From a bacterium MnTg04 (GTDB lineage Bacteria > Pseudomonadota > Gammaproteobacteria > Steroidobacterales > MnTg04): 6,303 bases of DNA. Below are positions 1 to 5,830 of this stretch, in pieces. Position numbers and translations under genes: made by a program. How positions within the stretch are numbered: the stretch's first letter is position 1; every line of letters begins with the position of its first letter. The notes below the pieces were generated by a model. It searched no databases. It was given only the letters and a program-made list of their open reading frames with translations, and had not been told where the DNA came from. Location of the stretch: assembly GCA_008975185.1 (NCBI GenBank), contig BFAU01000234.1, positions 1-6,303 on the forward strand, given 5' to 3'.

Positions 1-241
1 CGCAGGTCACCTCGGCGACATTGTCGATGCCGTCGACGGCATCCTCGATGCGCTGGCAGATCGCCTCTTCGACATCTTCGGCCCGGGCTCCCGGGTTGGG
101 CACCGTGATTTCCACCTTGTTCGCTTGGACGCGAGGAAAGGTCTCGCGCCGCAGAACCGGTGCGGCAAACAGGCCGGCAATGATGAAAGCAAGCATCACC
201 AGGTTGGCCGCTGTGGGGTGGCGTACAAAATACCGGATCAT
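1..241 (-). CDS. RND efflux pump inner-membrane subunit (AcrB/HAE1 family), N-terminal 80 aa only, runs off the window
   Basis: The minus-strand frame from ATG at 241-239 stays open to base 2 and reads MIRYFVRHPTAANLVMLAFI, followed by a hydrophobic stretch to about residue 28. It then has LRRETFPRVQANKVEITVPN and PGARAEDVEEAICQRIEDA. This is the typical start of an RND transporter: a short cytoplasmic amphipathic lead, TM1, then the first periplasmic porter strand with the P-G-A-x-x-x-D/E-V-E pattern. The family pumps drugs, solvents or metals out of the periplasm using proton motive force, working as a trimer with an adaptor and an outer-membrane channel. The start codon overlaps the stop of the adaptor gene by 4 nt (ATGA), so the two are co-translated. 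A full protein would be about 1000-1050 aa. Substrate cannot be told from this part. Family assignment is strong; the gene name is left open. Confidence 0.9.
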   Translation of the reverse strand, partial: MIRYFVRHPTAANLVMLAFIIAGLFAAPVLRRETFPRVQANKVEITVPNPGARAEDVEEAICQRIEDAVDGIDNVAEVTC

Positions 242-1602
242 CGACGCGATGCCCCGCCTGCGGCCTCGGCCTTCAGCCTTGTCTGCAACTCATCATCGCT
301 TTGTGGCACCAGCAGCATGCCGGCAACGGCCGGGATCAGGTCGGAAACGACGACGAGTTCACCGGGCGCTATGCCTTTGGCGATGGCAGCAAGATCGCCC
401 TGAATCAAGCCGGTGGTCACCGGGCGGATGTCGAGCCGACCCTCGGCATTGACCACATAAAGCTTACCATCATGAAATGCCGCGCGCGGCACTACGATTC
501 GAGTCTGCCTGGCGCGGGTGCGGATTTCGATCTCAACGAACATGCCCTTGGTGAGCGGCGGGCGGTCGCCAGGTGTGGCCTTGGCATAGGCCCCATCGAC
601 AGCAACGATGGCGCCGATGGTGCGGGTTTTCGGGTCGACCGTGTCGGAGATGCGGGCAAAGCGGGCCGGCCATTCGACGATATCGTTGCCGGTGCGCAGG
701 CGAACGGTTGCCTCAAAGCCTATTTTCTTAACGATACGTGAAAGCGACTGAGCAGTAATGCCGGTGGGCAATCCGCCAACGGCGCTGGCACGAACCATGG
801 CGCGGAACTGGGAAATTGGAATTTGCGCTTCGACCTCGGCAACATCGAGACTGTCGGCGGTGACCAGCGTGCCACCGGTCTGGACGAATTGCTCGACCTC
901 GACTTTGACCTCGGCGATCCTGGCATCGAACGGCAGCTTGATGCTGGTGCGCGCGAGATCGAGCTTTGCCGATTCCAGTTGGGCCCGGTAAACGGCGATC
1001 TGCTCCTGCTGCACGGTACGCTGGGTCGGCAGCAACCGCAGGGCATTTTCGAGATCCTGAACCTTTTTGCGCTGTGCAAGCGTTTCGCGCTGCTCAAGTT
1101 CGAGCGCCGATTGCGCCACGGTACCGCGCTCAAATAGAGCCTGCTTGCGATTGAGTTCAGCCTCGCGCAGCTCCAGCCCGCCCTTTTCGATTTTCAGCAG
1201 ATCGGTGGTGTTTGTTTCAGTTACTTTCAGTTCGGCCAGTTTTGCCTGGGCAGATCGGATATTTGCCTGTGCCTGGCTAATCGCAAGGACGAAATCGGCC
1301 GGCGAAATGCGCACGATCTCGGTGTCGGCAGCAAGGATAGCGCCTTTTTTGAGACCGGGGTGCACATAGACCACTTCGCCGGCGACCTGGGCGATGGCGC
1401 TCCAAACTGTCCCGGGATAGACGCTGCCGAAACCGGTGACGCGCGGCACTAGGCTGACCGGTTCGGCGGTGATCACCCTGACGGTGCGGGCGCGTTCTTC
1501 GGGCGGCTTGCGCTCAGGCGCCTGGCGGCCGCTGGCCATATAGAACAAGACAGCAACGCCGATCAATATCGGCGGGATGATAAGCAGTTTTTTGATCAAC
1601 AC
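238..1602 (-). CDS. RND efflux periplasmic adaptor (membrane fusion protein, HlyD/AcrA-like)
   Basis: A 454-aa protein that bridges an RND pump to an outer-membrane channel. Residues about 4-23 form an N-terminal membrane anchor (KKLLIIPPILIGVAVLFYMA); there is no lipobox cysteine, so it is anchored by the helix or processed, not a lipoprotein. Residues about 55-100 and 218-250 are the two halves of the lipoyl-like domain (GEVVYVHPGLKKGAIL and LPFDARIAEVKVEVEQFVQ TGG). The alpha-helical hairpin rich in E, Q, A, L and K lies between them, about 105-215. Residues about 255-365 form the beta barrel with the D-P-K-T-R-T-I-G motif, and 366-435 the membrane-proximal part. The start is GTG at 1602-1600 with AAGAGG at 1613-1608 and a 5-nt spacer, a good ribosome binding site. 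The pump gene follows with a 4-nt overlap. No local regulator gene is visible. The DNA just upstream is a broken nitronate monooxygenase gene, so the promoter lies within or beyond that remnant. Confidence 0.92.
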   Translation of the reverse strand: MLIKKLLIIPPILIGVAVLFYMASGRQAPERKPPEERARTVRVITAEPVSLVPRVTGFGSVYPGTVWSAIAQVAGEVVYVHPGLKKGAILAADTEIVRISPADFVLAISQAQANIRSAQAKLAELKVTETNTTDLLKIEKGGLELREAELNRKQALFERGTVAQSALELEQRETLAQRKKVQDLENALRLLPTQRTVQQEQIAVYRAQLESAKLDLARTSIKLPFDARIAEVKVEVEQFVQTGGTLVTADSLDVAEVEAQIPISQFRAMVRASAVGGLPTGITAQSLSRIVKKIGFEATVRLRTGNDIVEWPARFARISDTVDPKTRTIGAIVAVDGAYAKATPGDRPPLTKGMFVEIEIRTRARQTRIVVPRAAFHDGKLYVVNAEGRLDIRPVTTGLIQGDLAAIAKGIAPGELVVVSDLIPAVAGMLLVPQSDDELQTRLKAEAAGGASRR

Positions 1603-1607
1603 CGTGA

Positions 1608-1613
1608 CCTCTT
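1608..1613 (-). promoter_or_regulatory. Ribosome binding site of the RND adaptor gene
   Basis: On the minus strand AAGAGG lies 5 nt before a GTG codon. It supports GTG at 1602-1600 as the start, and the N-terminal membrane helix begins directly after that codon. Confidence 0.65.
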
Positions 1614-1627
1614 GAAGTGCCTCTCAG

Positions 1628-1777
1628 ACAGCCCCCAAGCCCGCCCGCATTAGCCACGGCTATAGACAGCGACGGCGGACATGAACCCGCCATCGGCGCG
1701 AGCAGTATTGGGACACGAAGATTGTTAGCTTCGCAGAATGACTCCGAACGGGCAAGGCTAGGATGGGGTGTGGACAT
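1628..1777 (-). pseudogene. 5' remnant of a nitronate monooxygenase (2-nitropropane dioxygenase) gene
   Basis: From ATG at 1777-1775 the frame reads MSTPHPSLARSESFCEANNL, then RVPILLAPMAG, then SCPPSLSIAVANAGGLGGC. The segments P-I-L-L-A-P-M-A-G and S-I-A-V-A-N-A-G-G-L-G are the first FMN-binding strand and following helix of nitronate monooxygenases, TIM-barrel flavoenzymes that oxidise alkyl nitronates. Similarity stops after about residue 50; the family normally continues with G-A-L-L and runs to 320-380 aa. The open frame itself runs on to 1514 but only as an out-of-frame reading of the RND adaptor gene. An AGAAGG ribosome binding site sits 8 nt before the ATG, so the 5' end is original and the 3' six-sevenths of the gene are missing. 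The junction lies about 15 bp upstream of the adaptor's ribosome binding site. Likely a deletion or insertion scar. Confidence 0.75.
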
Positions 1778-1825
1778 GTTGATGGCCTTCTAACGTGATT
1801 TCAGACAACGGCAGACGTCTAATTT

Positions 1826-2119
1826 ACTGTGGTCTCACCGCCAGCAATGCCCCAAGGAGCTGGTGTTGGAGGAGACATCGGCCCAAGTCTGAATGCCACC
1901 GGCATGCCCTCTCCGATGAACACGTTCGTGTTCGCCGCCCGGATGTAGCGCGGAGCTGCGCCAATGACGGCAATGCAGGAAGAGGTGTTCGTCGGTGTCA
2001 TAAGCCTGACGGGTCAGGACCTCGCCGGCCTTATCGCGTTTGCCCATGACGCTGATGAGCAACAGAAACTAACCGAGAAACAGATAACGAAGCGGTTCCA
2101 CAAAATCGCCAGCCAGTGA
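1826..2119 (+). pseudogene. 3' remnant of a class I c-type cytochrome gene with an in-frame stop
   Basis: In the frame ending at TGA 2117-2119 the plus strand reads GAGVGGDIGPSLNATGMPSP, MNTFVFAARM, TAG (1949-1951), RGAAPMTAMQEEVFVGVISL, TGQDLAGLIAFAHDADEQQK and a basic tail. The G-G-D-I-G-P-S-L stretch resembles the segment that follows the haem-binding CxxCH in small cytochromes c. The A-x-x-M-W-x-x-x-P-x-M segment and L-T-G-Q-D-L-A-x-L-I-A-F are their C-terminal methionine-ligand region and last helix. TAG stands where relatives have Trp (TGG), a one-base change. The CxxCH haem site, signal peptide and start are absent; upstream in frame is TAA at 1820. The gene has therefore lost its 5' half and gained a nonsense codon. 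It would have encoded a periplasmic electron carrier. Assignment rests on motif recognition, so it is moderate. Confidence 0.55.
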
Positions 2120-2159
2120 GTTTTCGTATCGGATCATCCAGGCGACATATGTAAGCGTG

Positions 2160-2408
2160 TCAATTCCGATCAGACTTGGCGATCAGCTTGATTACAAATG
2201 GCATAGCGGTGAAAACGCCGAGTAGAACGACCGCGATCAATATGCGATCCGTTTCGTCGACGACCAGTTCGCTACCAAAATGTGCCAATAGAAAGCTTGC
2301 CGGAATGATGCCTGCAAATGTGGCAATGGCAAAGCGGCAGAATGATAAGGATGTCAAACGGACATTGTGGCCCCTCTCACCTGGTGGATAATTTTTCCCT
2401 TCGGCCAA
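2160..2408 (-). pseudogene. 3' remnant of a VTT/TVP38-TMEM64-type membrane protein gene
   Basis: The minus-strand frame ending at 2160 contains FCRFAIATFAGIIPASFLLA, then HFGSELVVDETDRILIAVVL and LGVFTAMPFVIKLIAK. The F-x-x-A-T-x-x-G-I-I-P-x-x-F core followed by a small-residue G and a final hydrophobic helix with a basic tail matches the C-terminal third of VTT-domain (DedA/TVP38/TMEM64) inner-membrane proteins, which are normally about 200-250 aa. The first 14 codons (M-A-E-G-K-N-Y-P-P...) do not look like the family, and the only starts are TTG at 2408 and similar weak codons. The best reading is a 5'-deleted gene rather than a real 82-aa protein, although a small two-helix membrane protein cannot be excluded. 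It sits downstream of and in the same direction as the baeRF gene. Confidence 0.5.
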
Positions 2409-2431
2409 TCAAGGCCTATCCTTGACAAGGA
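2409..2431. repeat. Alternating short inverted repeats
   Basis: TCAAGG (2409-2414), CCTTGA (2420-2425) and CAAGGA (2426-2431) are consecutive. TCAAGG can pair with CCTTGA, while TCCTTG (2419-2424) can instead pair with CAAGGA around a single A. The two pairings exclude each other. No T-tract follows, so it is a poor terminator. It lies in the gap between the baeRF stop and the VTT remnant and may simply be a chance palindrome cluster. Confidence 0.3.
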
Positions 2432-2485
2432 AAAGTATCAGCGCTTGCATTTCCAAGCTTTAATGGATGATCTCTGTCACACGAA

Positions 2486-3607
2486 CTACACTGGGTAACG
2501 AAGGATCGCCGCCAGTTCGCCTTCCCCAGGCAAATCGGACTTTCGAACACCCAAGACCTTTGCACCGCTGGACAGCGCTCGCCCAGCGATTTCATCGACA
2601 ACTTCGTAGCTGGTCGCGTCCGAACTATCGGCTAATGTAAGTTTACCAGTATCCTCGTCCAAGGACCCAGGTACTACTGTGTCGATGTCAACGAGCAGCG
2701 CCTCGATCGCACCATAGGTCGCAGCCCTACCTGCATCCGATAGATCGGCTGTCGCCCGGCCCTTTTCGGCACGCGCCTTATAGAGGTCCTGCAGTTCCAG
2801 AATCTCTTTCTTGTAAGAGGCATCCAGGATGGGTCTTGCTGCTTCAGCTAATGCAGCATTGCTTATTTGGTCAGGGCTATCTTCGATCCTATCTGGAAGA
2901 AGGTTCGGGTAGTTGTTAACTGAGCGATACACAGATGCTAGGCGACCTGTAGCTGCCAGGATCAGAGGCGTGTCACGCCCGGCAAGAACCGCGCGCAAAG
3001 CAGCATCAACCTGACGCGAATACTGGCGGAAGCGCACATTCTGACCTTCCGAGCCATGAATGCGGCGACTGTGAGAGCGTTTGTTCAGCGTCGACTTGCC
3101 TACGGCGGTCGCTGCATCCTTCGGCATTCCGTCAACCTGCACCGTCGCCGGAGGCAGTTCGGAAAAGACCTCGACCAGCCGCACTGCATTTTCAGACAAG
3201 GCCAGGACGAAAGCGCTATGCGGGAACGTGATGGCGCGCAGGAGAGGCGTGAGATGAAAGCGGTCAGAAACCTGAACCGTCGGTTCGATCATGTTGGCCA
3301 GCCGGAAGGTGCGCATGCGATCCGCGGTCACCAGAACAGCGAGACTGTTGGCCTGCAAACGCCAGAATTCGTCATCTTCGTCTAGATCGTCGAAATGCTC
3401 CATCAGCTCCGCGAGCTGGCGCTTGTCAAACCCTGCTGACTCAAGCTGTTCATGAGCCTTCTTTGCCAGGTTACCAAGCTCAATGCGGCATGCTTCTGTA
3501 TTCTGGGAGAGCGGTGTGGTCTTAAGGTAAATGGATACGCAGGCGTCAGCCCGGACCTTATTCAGCGCCTTGAATTCAGGCAGAGTGGGTACATCAACAT
3601 AAAGCAT
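2486..3607 (-). CDS. baeRF-type protein (bacterial eRF1-like release-factor-family homologue)
   Basis: A 373-aa soluble protein with no signal peptide or membrane segment. It begins MLYVDVPTLPEFKAL, and residues 20-33 (ADACVSIYLKTTPL) match the opening strand of baeRF proteins. Residues about 120-160 form a second alpha/beta unit (F-V-L-A-L-S-E-N-A-V-R-L). HGSEGQ at residues 184-189 is followed by VRFRQYSRQVDAALRAVLAG and a PLILAATGRLASVYR strand, the order seen in eRF1-like proteins around the GGQ loop. An acidic, helix-rich C-terminal third (270-373) ends in a V-L-G-V-R strand, like the third domain. The family is distantly related to eRF1/aRF1/Pelota and has been proposed to act in ribosome rescue or stress; no activity is established. 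I cannot decide which numbered baeRF family it belongs to. Start ATG 3607-3605 fits the family, but upstream sequence is cut 13 bp away by IS1380 and the only Shine-Dalgarno-like run (GGGGAA, 3624-3619) straddles that junction. Apparently intact. Confidence 0.75.
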   Translation of the reverse strand: MLYVDVPTLPEFKALNKVRADACVSIYLKTTPLSQNTEACRIELGNLAKKAHEQLESAGFDKRQLAELMEHFDDLDEDDEFWRLQANSLAVLVTADRMRTFRLANMIEPTVQVSDRFHLTPLLRAITFPHSAFVLALSENAVRLVEVFSELPPATVQVDGMPKDAATAVGKSTLNKRSHSRRIHGSEGQNVRFRQYSRQVDAALRAVLAGRDTPLILAATGRLASVYRSVNNYPNLLPDRIEDSPDQISNAALAEAARPILDASYKKEILELQDLYKARAEKGRATADLSDAGRAATYGAIEALLVDIDTVVPGSLDEDTGKLTLADSSDATSYEVVDEIAGRALSSGAKVLGVRKSDLPGEGELAAILRYPV

Positions 3608-3620
3608 TTAACCGACATTC

Positions 3621-3631
3621 CCCGGATAGCC
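3621..3631 (+). repeat. IS1380 terminal inverted repeat, transposase 3' side
   Basis: CCCGGATAGCC, matching the reverse complement of 5246-5256 at 10 of 11 positions. It is 13 bp from the start codon of the baeRF gene. Confidence 0.55.
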
Positions 3632-3809
3632 TTCAAATCCATGGCGATCATAGTCAAATTGCGCCGCCATTGTAATGGATTTCCCTCGGCAACTGTCCGG
3701 TAGCCTGATTTTGCTGGGTTGGCCGTGCCCGGAAGGCCATTTCCCTATAATTCCCGTCATCCAGACACACCTCTCCCATCGTTTTTGCCTCACCGTGGAT
3801 TTCCTCGGC

Positions 3810-5192
3810 CTACGCCGGAACGGGTCTTCGTCGCAGGTCATCAATCAAGGCCAAGATTTTCCGGAACAGCTCCCTCGGCACCGCCACCTCGGCCAGTTGG
3901 AACGTGACGTACCGGCCATGGCGGACGACCTTGGCTCCAATCTTGACCAGCTTCTCCCGCAGCGTGGTCAATGACCAGTGTTCCACCTCCTTCGGCAACG
4001 CAAGTGTCCGCATGAAGTTGCCCAGATTGTAGGCCAGGGCATGAAGCTGGAGCCGCACCTCGTTGTTGCGGAACTTGCGGCAGGACAGCCGCGTCCATTT
4101 GATGGCGTATTTGCCTTCCTTGATGTGCTGCTCCGCCGTCCCCCGGTGATTATAAAACGCCACCACCCGTTCGGCGGGTCGCGACAGGTTGGTGACGATG
4201 TAGCCAACACGGGGAACCAGCTCACCGGGGTGCCATTCCACCTTGGCCACCACGCGCCGCTTCCTGTCCCAACTTCCAGCCTGATAGCTGAAGCTTGCAT
4301 AGAACCGCCGCACATACTTGTCCGGGCGGCCGGCAGGGCGCGCCAGGAGATATGCGACGCTCTCCTGGAGCACCTTGTTGGTCGACAACCGGATCGCGTA
4401 CACGAAGCCCTCGGCTTCGAGGTATTCGTAGATCTCCGGTGAGGCGAAGGCGGCGTCGCCCCGGAAATACAAGCGTACTTTCCGACCCTTGTAGCGAACG
4501 ACAACCGGCTTCAACACGCCTTCCCAGTCATCGGCGCTGTGAACGTTGCCGGGGCGCAGGGAACACCGTTCCAGATCGCCAAACTGGTTGATGAACAGGA
4601 ACAGGGGATGATAGCAGGTGCAGCCGAAGTGGCCGTTGTAGGCTGTGCCTTCCTGATCGCCATGGGTCGGGCTGACGCTTGAGTCCATGTCGAGGATAAT
4701 CATCTTCGGCGGGTGCCGGTCATGCACACGGTCGATCCAAATGCCGGAAAGTTCGGTCAATGCGGCAAAGTTCTCGTCGCTGGCCAGAAGCTGCGTCTCG
4801 AAGCGCCCCATTTGGCTGGTGGAAGCGGCCTGTCTTTCGATGGCCTTGCCGCCGACGATCCAACGCATGGCCGGATCACGTCCGAGACGGTCGGCATCGT
4901 TGACGTCGTCATATCCGCCAAGGCGTCCAAAGACCGACTGGCGGAACTGCCCGACCATGCCATGCCGCCCATTCTTGCCAGTACGGCTGTCTTGGAAAAG
5001 GTCGCCGGCAACGTCAGTCAGGCCAAGGCCATGGTCAAGCTCCCGGTAGGCGAGAAGCCCGGCGTCTGAAGTAACCTTGGAACCATGGAATTCAAGCTTG
5101 AGGCGACGGTCAAATTCGACCCGCAAATGGGGTGTTCTGGAGCCACCCGCCGGGTGACCCGGGGCTGGCCCGTTGTGATGATGGTATTGCAT
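3810..5192 (-). CDS. IS1380-family DDE transposase
   Basis: A full-length 460-aa transposase that cuts and rejoins the ends of its own element. Residues 26-52 carry the family's N-terminal block (L-E-F-H-G-S-K-V-T-S-D-A-G-L-L-A-Y-R-E-L-D). The catalytic acids appear in their usual settings: the first Asp in IILDMDSSVSPTHGDQEG (D168 or D170), the second in YFRGDAAFASPEIYEYLE (D246), and the Glu in FYNHRGTAEQHIKEGKYA (E354 with E359 nearby). The C-terminal block includes FRNNEVRLQLHALAYNLGNF (375-393) and a basic tail. There is no frameshift or internal stop, so it may be active. ATG at 5192-5190 lacks a strong ribosome binding site, common for transposases. It is transcribed toward the baeRF gene, with no obvious terminator in the 190 bp between its stop and the IS end. 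Confidence 0.93.
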   Translation of the reverse strand: MQYHHHNGPAPGHPAGGSRTPHLRVEFDRRLKLEFHGSKVTSDAGLLAYRELDHGLGLTDVAGDLFQDSRTGKNGRHGMVGQFRQSVFGRLGGYDDVNDADRLGRDPAMRWIVGGKAIERQAASTSQMGRFETQLLASDENFAALTELSGIWIDRVHDRHPPKMIILDMDSSVSPTHGDQEGTAYNGHFGCTCYHPLFLFINQFGDLERCSLRPGNVHSADDWEGVLKPVVVRYKGRKVRLYFRGDAAFASPEIYEYLEAEGFVYAIRLSTNKVLQESVAYLLARPAGRPDKYVRRFYASFSYQAGSWDRKRRVVAKVEWHPGELVPRVGYIVTNLSRPAERVVAFYNHRGTAEQHIKEGKYAIKWTRLSCRKFRNNEVRLQLHALAYNLGNFMRTLALPKEVEHWSLTTLREKLVKIGAKVVRHGRYVTFQLAEVAVPRELFRKILALIDDLRRRPVPA

Positions 5193-5245
5193 TGATTCTT
5201 ATAGCAGAATCGACCAAGCACGTCATCAAACTAGCAATCCATCTG

Positions 5246-5256
5246 GGCAATCCGGG
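5246..5256 (-). repeat. IS1380 terminal inverted repeat, transposase 5' side
   Basis: Read on the minus strand it is CCCGGATTGCC, 10 of 11 identical to the repeat at 3621-3631. The IS110 coding similarity stops at the adjacent base. Confidence 0.6.
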
Positions 5257-5327
5257 TGAAAGCTGTTCTTGCAGATATCGATGCCGATCGTTGAGAGGTT
5301 AACGGCTGACTTTCGCGAGGTGCCCAT
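5257..5327 (-). pseudogene. IS110-family transposase, N-terminal 23-24 codons only
   Basis: From ATG 5327-5325 the frame reads MGTSRKSAVNLSTIGIDICK, then NSFH. S-T-I-G-I-D-I-x-K-N-x-F-H is the opening beta strand of IS110/IS1111 recombinases and carries the first Asp of their RuvC-like DEDD site. Relatives continue with a V-G-L/V-D stretch, but here similarity ends at His (5256-5258) and the next codons are the IS1380 end, with a stop at 5226. TGGAAG lies about 6 nt before the ATG as a ribosome binding site. Cys replaces the usual Gly or Ala after D-I. The remaining 300 or so codons are not elsewhere in the window, so this is a dead transposase gene that keeps its 5' end. Confidence 0.7.
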
Positions 5328-5410
5328 GGGATGCTTCCAGATCCAAGAGTTACGACCTCCCATATCCTGAGAACATCCTATGCCCTGAACACGGCCGGTC
5401 CATCCTGTTA

Positions 5411-5439
5411 GCGGAACAATCGTTTTACGGATTGTCCGC
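5411..5439 (-). repeat. Stem-loop: 10-bp stem with one bulge, 8-nt loop
   Basis: GCGGAACAATC (5411-5421) pairs with GATTGTCCGC (5430-5439), leaving A5415 (or its neighbour) bulged and an 8-nt loop. It lies about 85-115 nt upstream of the IS110 start codon, within its leader. No T-tract follows on either strand, so it is unlikely to be a terminator. Confidence 0.5.
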
Positions 5440-5495
5440 CAGCGACATAGCTGCACTGCTCGAACAAAGAATTCATTCATCAAGGTAGGATCACT

Positions 5496-5518
5496 CCCGG
5501 TCGGTTGACAAGACCGGG
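5496..5518 (-). repeat. Stem-loop: perfect 7-bp GC-rich stem, 9-nt loop
   Basis: CCCGGTC (5496-5502) and GACCGGG (5512-5518) are exact inverse complements around GGTTGACAA; two more pairs form beyond one mismatch. It is the second structured element in the IS110 leader. No T-run follows on either strand. Confidence 0.5.
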
Positions 5519-5640
5519 TGTCGCGGCGAGGCGCAACACTGCTACAGTAACTGACAAGAGTAGCTCGCCGGATAGGGCATCTGGTGATGGTTCGGCACCC
5601 GTGCTGCATAGTTCCTCCGTTCACCCCTCAAAACAGTATT

Positions 5641-5830
5641 TCTAAACTGAATTGTGATTTCTTTCCCTAATTCTGTATGCTCGCGCGCAGCTATTGGAGA
5701 ATTTGGCGACCAGGATCGTCCAACGGTGTGGATTGAATAGAAAGTTTCGTTAGAAAAAACTTTGCACACCTTTGAACAAGCCGAAAGCACTTGCTCTGAG
5801 GTGGAACATACAAACCGACAAATTAGCAAG
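5641..5830. other. Non-coding stretch upstream of dctQ
   Basis: I see no gene here on either strand. It is more AT-rich than the surroundings. A TRAP operon normally has the solute-binding protein gene (dctP) near dctQ; none is present, so either the order is different or the upstream part was lost when the IS110 material arrived. Confidence 0.35.

Larger units (their letters stand above)
3621..5256 (-). mobile_element. IS1380-family insertion sequence, about 1.64 kb
   Basis: Boundaries are set by CCCGGATAGCC at 3621-3631 and its near-perfect inverted copy at 5246-5256 (10 of 11 identical). They enclose one 460-codon transposase gene with a 64-bp leader and about 190 bp after the stop. The length fits IS1380 elements, which are usually about 1.6-1.7 kb. 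At the outer edges the four bases are ATTC (3617-3620) and TGAA (5257-5260), so no target-site duplication is seen. One flank is the baeRF gene and the other an IS110 fragment, so DNA next to the element has been lost or exchanged after insertion. The right edge is well supported because IS110 similarity stops exactly there; the left edge rests on the repeat match alone. Confidence 0.65.
5328..5640 (-). other. Probable left-end leader of the IS110 remnant, rich in hairpins; outer border unknown
   Basis: This 300-bp stretch upstream of the IS110 start holds no convincing gene: the open frame through it to 5624 does not resemble a known protein. It contains two strong stem-loops (5411-5439 and 5496-5518). 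IS110 elements are known to have a long non-coding region between their left end and the transposase gene, and in characterised cases this encodes the bridge RNA that guides recombination. Position and length fit, but I cannot identify the element's true left end or the RNA's loops, so the assignment is inference. Confidence 0.35.

Noticed and set aside
21..452. Long plus-strand open frame opposite the RND genes
   Set aside because: It is low-complexity Arg/Ser/Ala-rich translation of the antisense of well-supported RND genes, as expected of a GC-rich shadow.
492..1133. Second minus-strand frames inside the RND adaptor (492-716, 720-1133)
   Set aside because: They overlap the adaptor in another frame, are rich in Ser/Arg/Pro and have no recognisable fold.
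2445..2460. GCTTG...CAAGC followed by TTTAA as a terminator
   Set aside because: The stem is only 5 bp, the T-run is short, and it is on the plus strand, where no gene ends nearby.
3704..3722. CCTGATTTTGCTGGGTTGG as the left end of IS1380
   Set aside because: It needs gaps to align with the right end, whereas CCCGGATAGCC at 3621 matches 10 of 11 without gaps and gives a more typical element length.
3968..4504. 178-aa frame within the IS1380 transposase
   Set aside because: An out-of-frame shadow of the transposase; no similarity to a known product, and the transposase frame is complete.
5226..5624. 132-aa minus-strand ORF as a real protein
   Set aside because: Only its end (residues 101-124) resembles a protein, the IS110 N-terminus. 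The remainder is the non-coding leader read in frame, and the last codons are IS1380 terminus.
5652..5681. Possible sigma-70 promoter for dctQ (TTGTGA, 18 bp, TATGCT)
   Set aside because: Each box matches consensus at only 4 of 6 positions with a non-ideal spacer, and it lies 150 bp before the start. Too weak to annotate.
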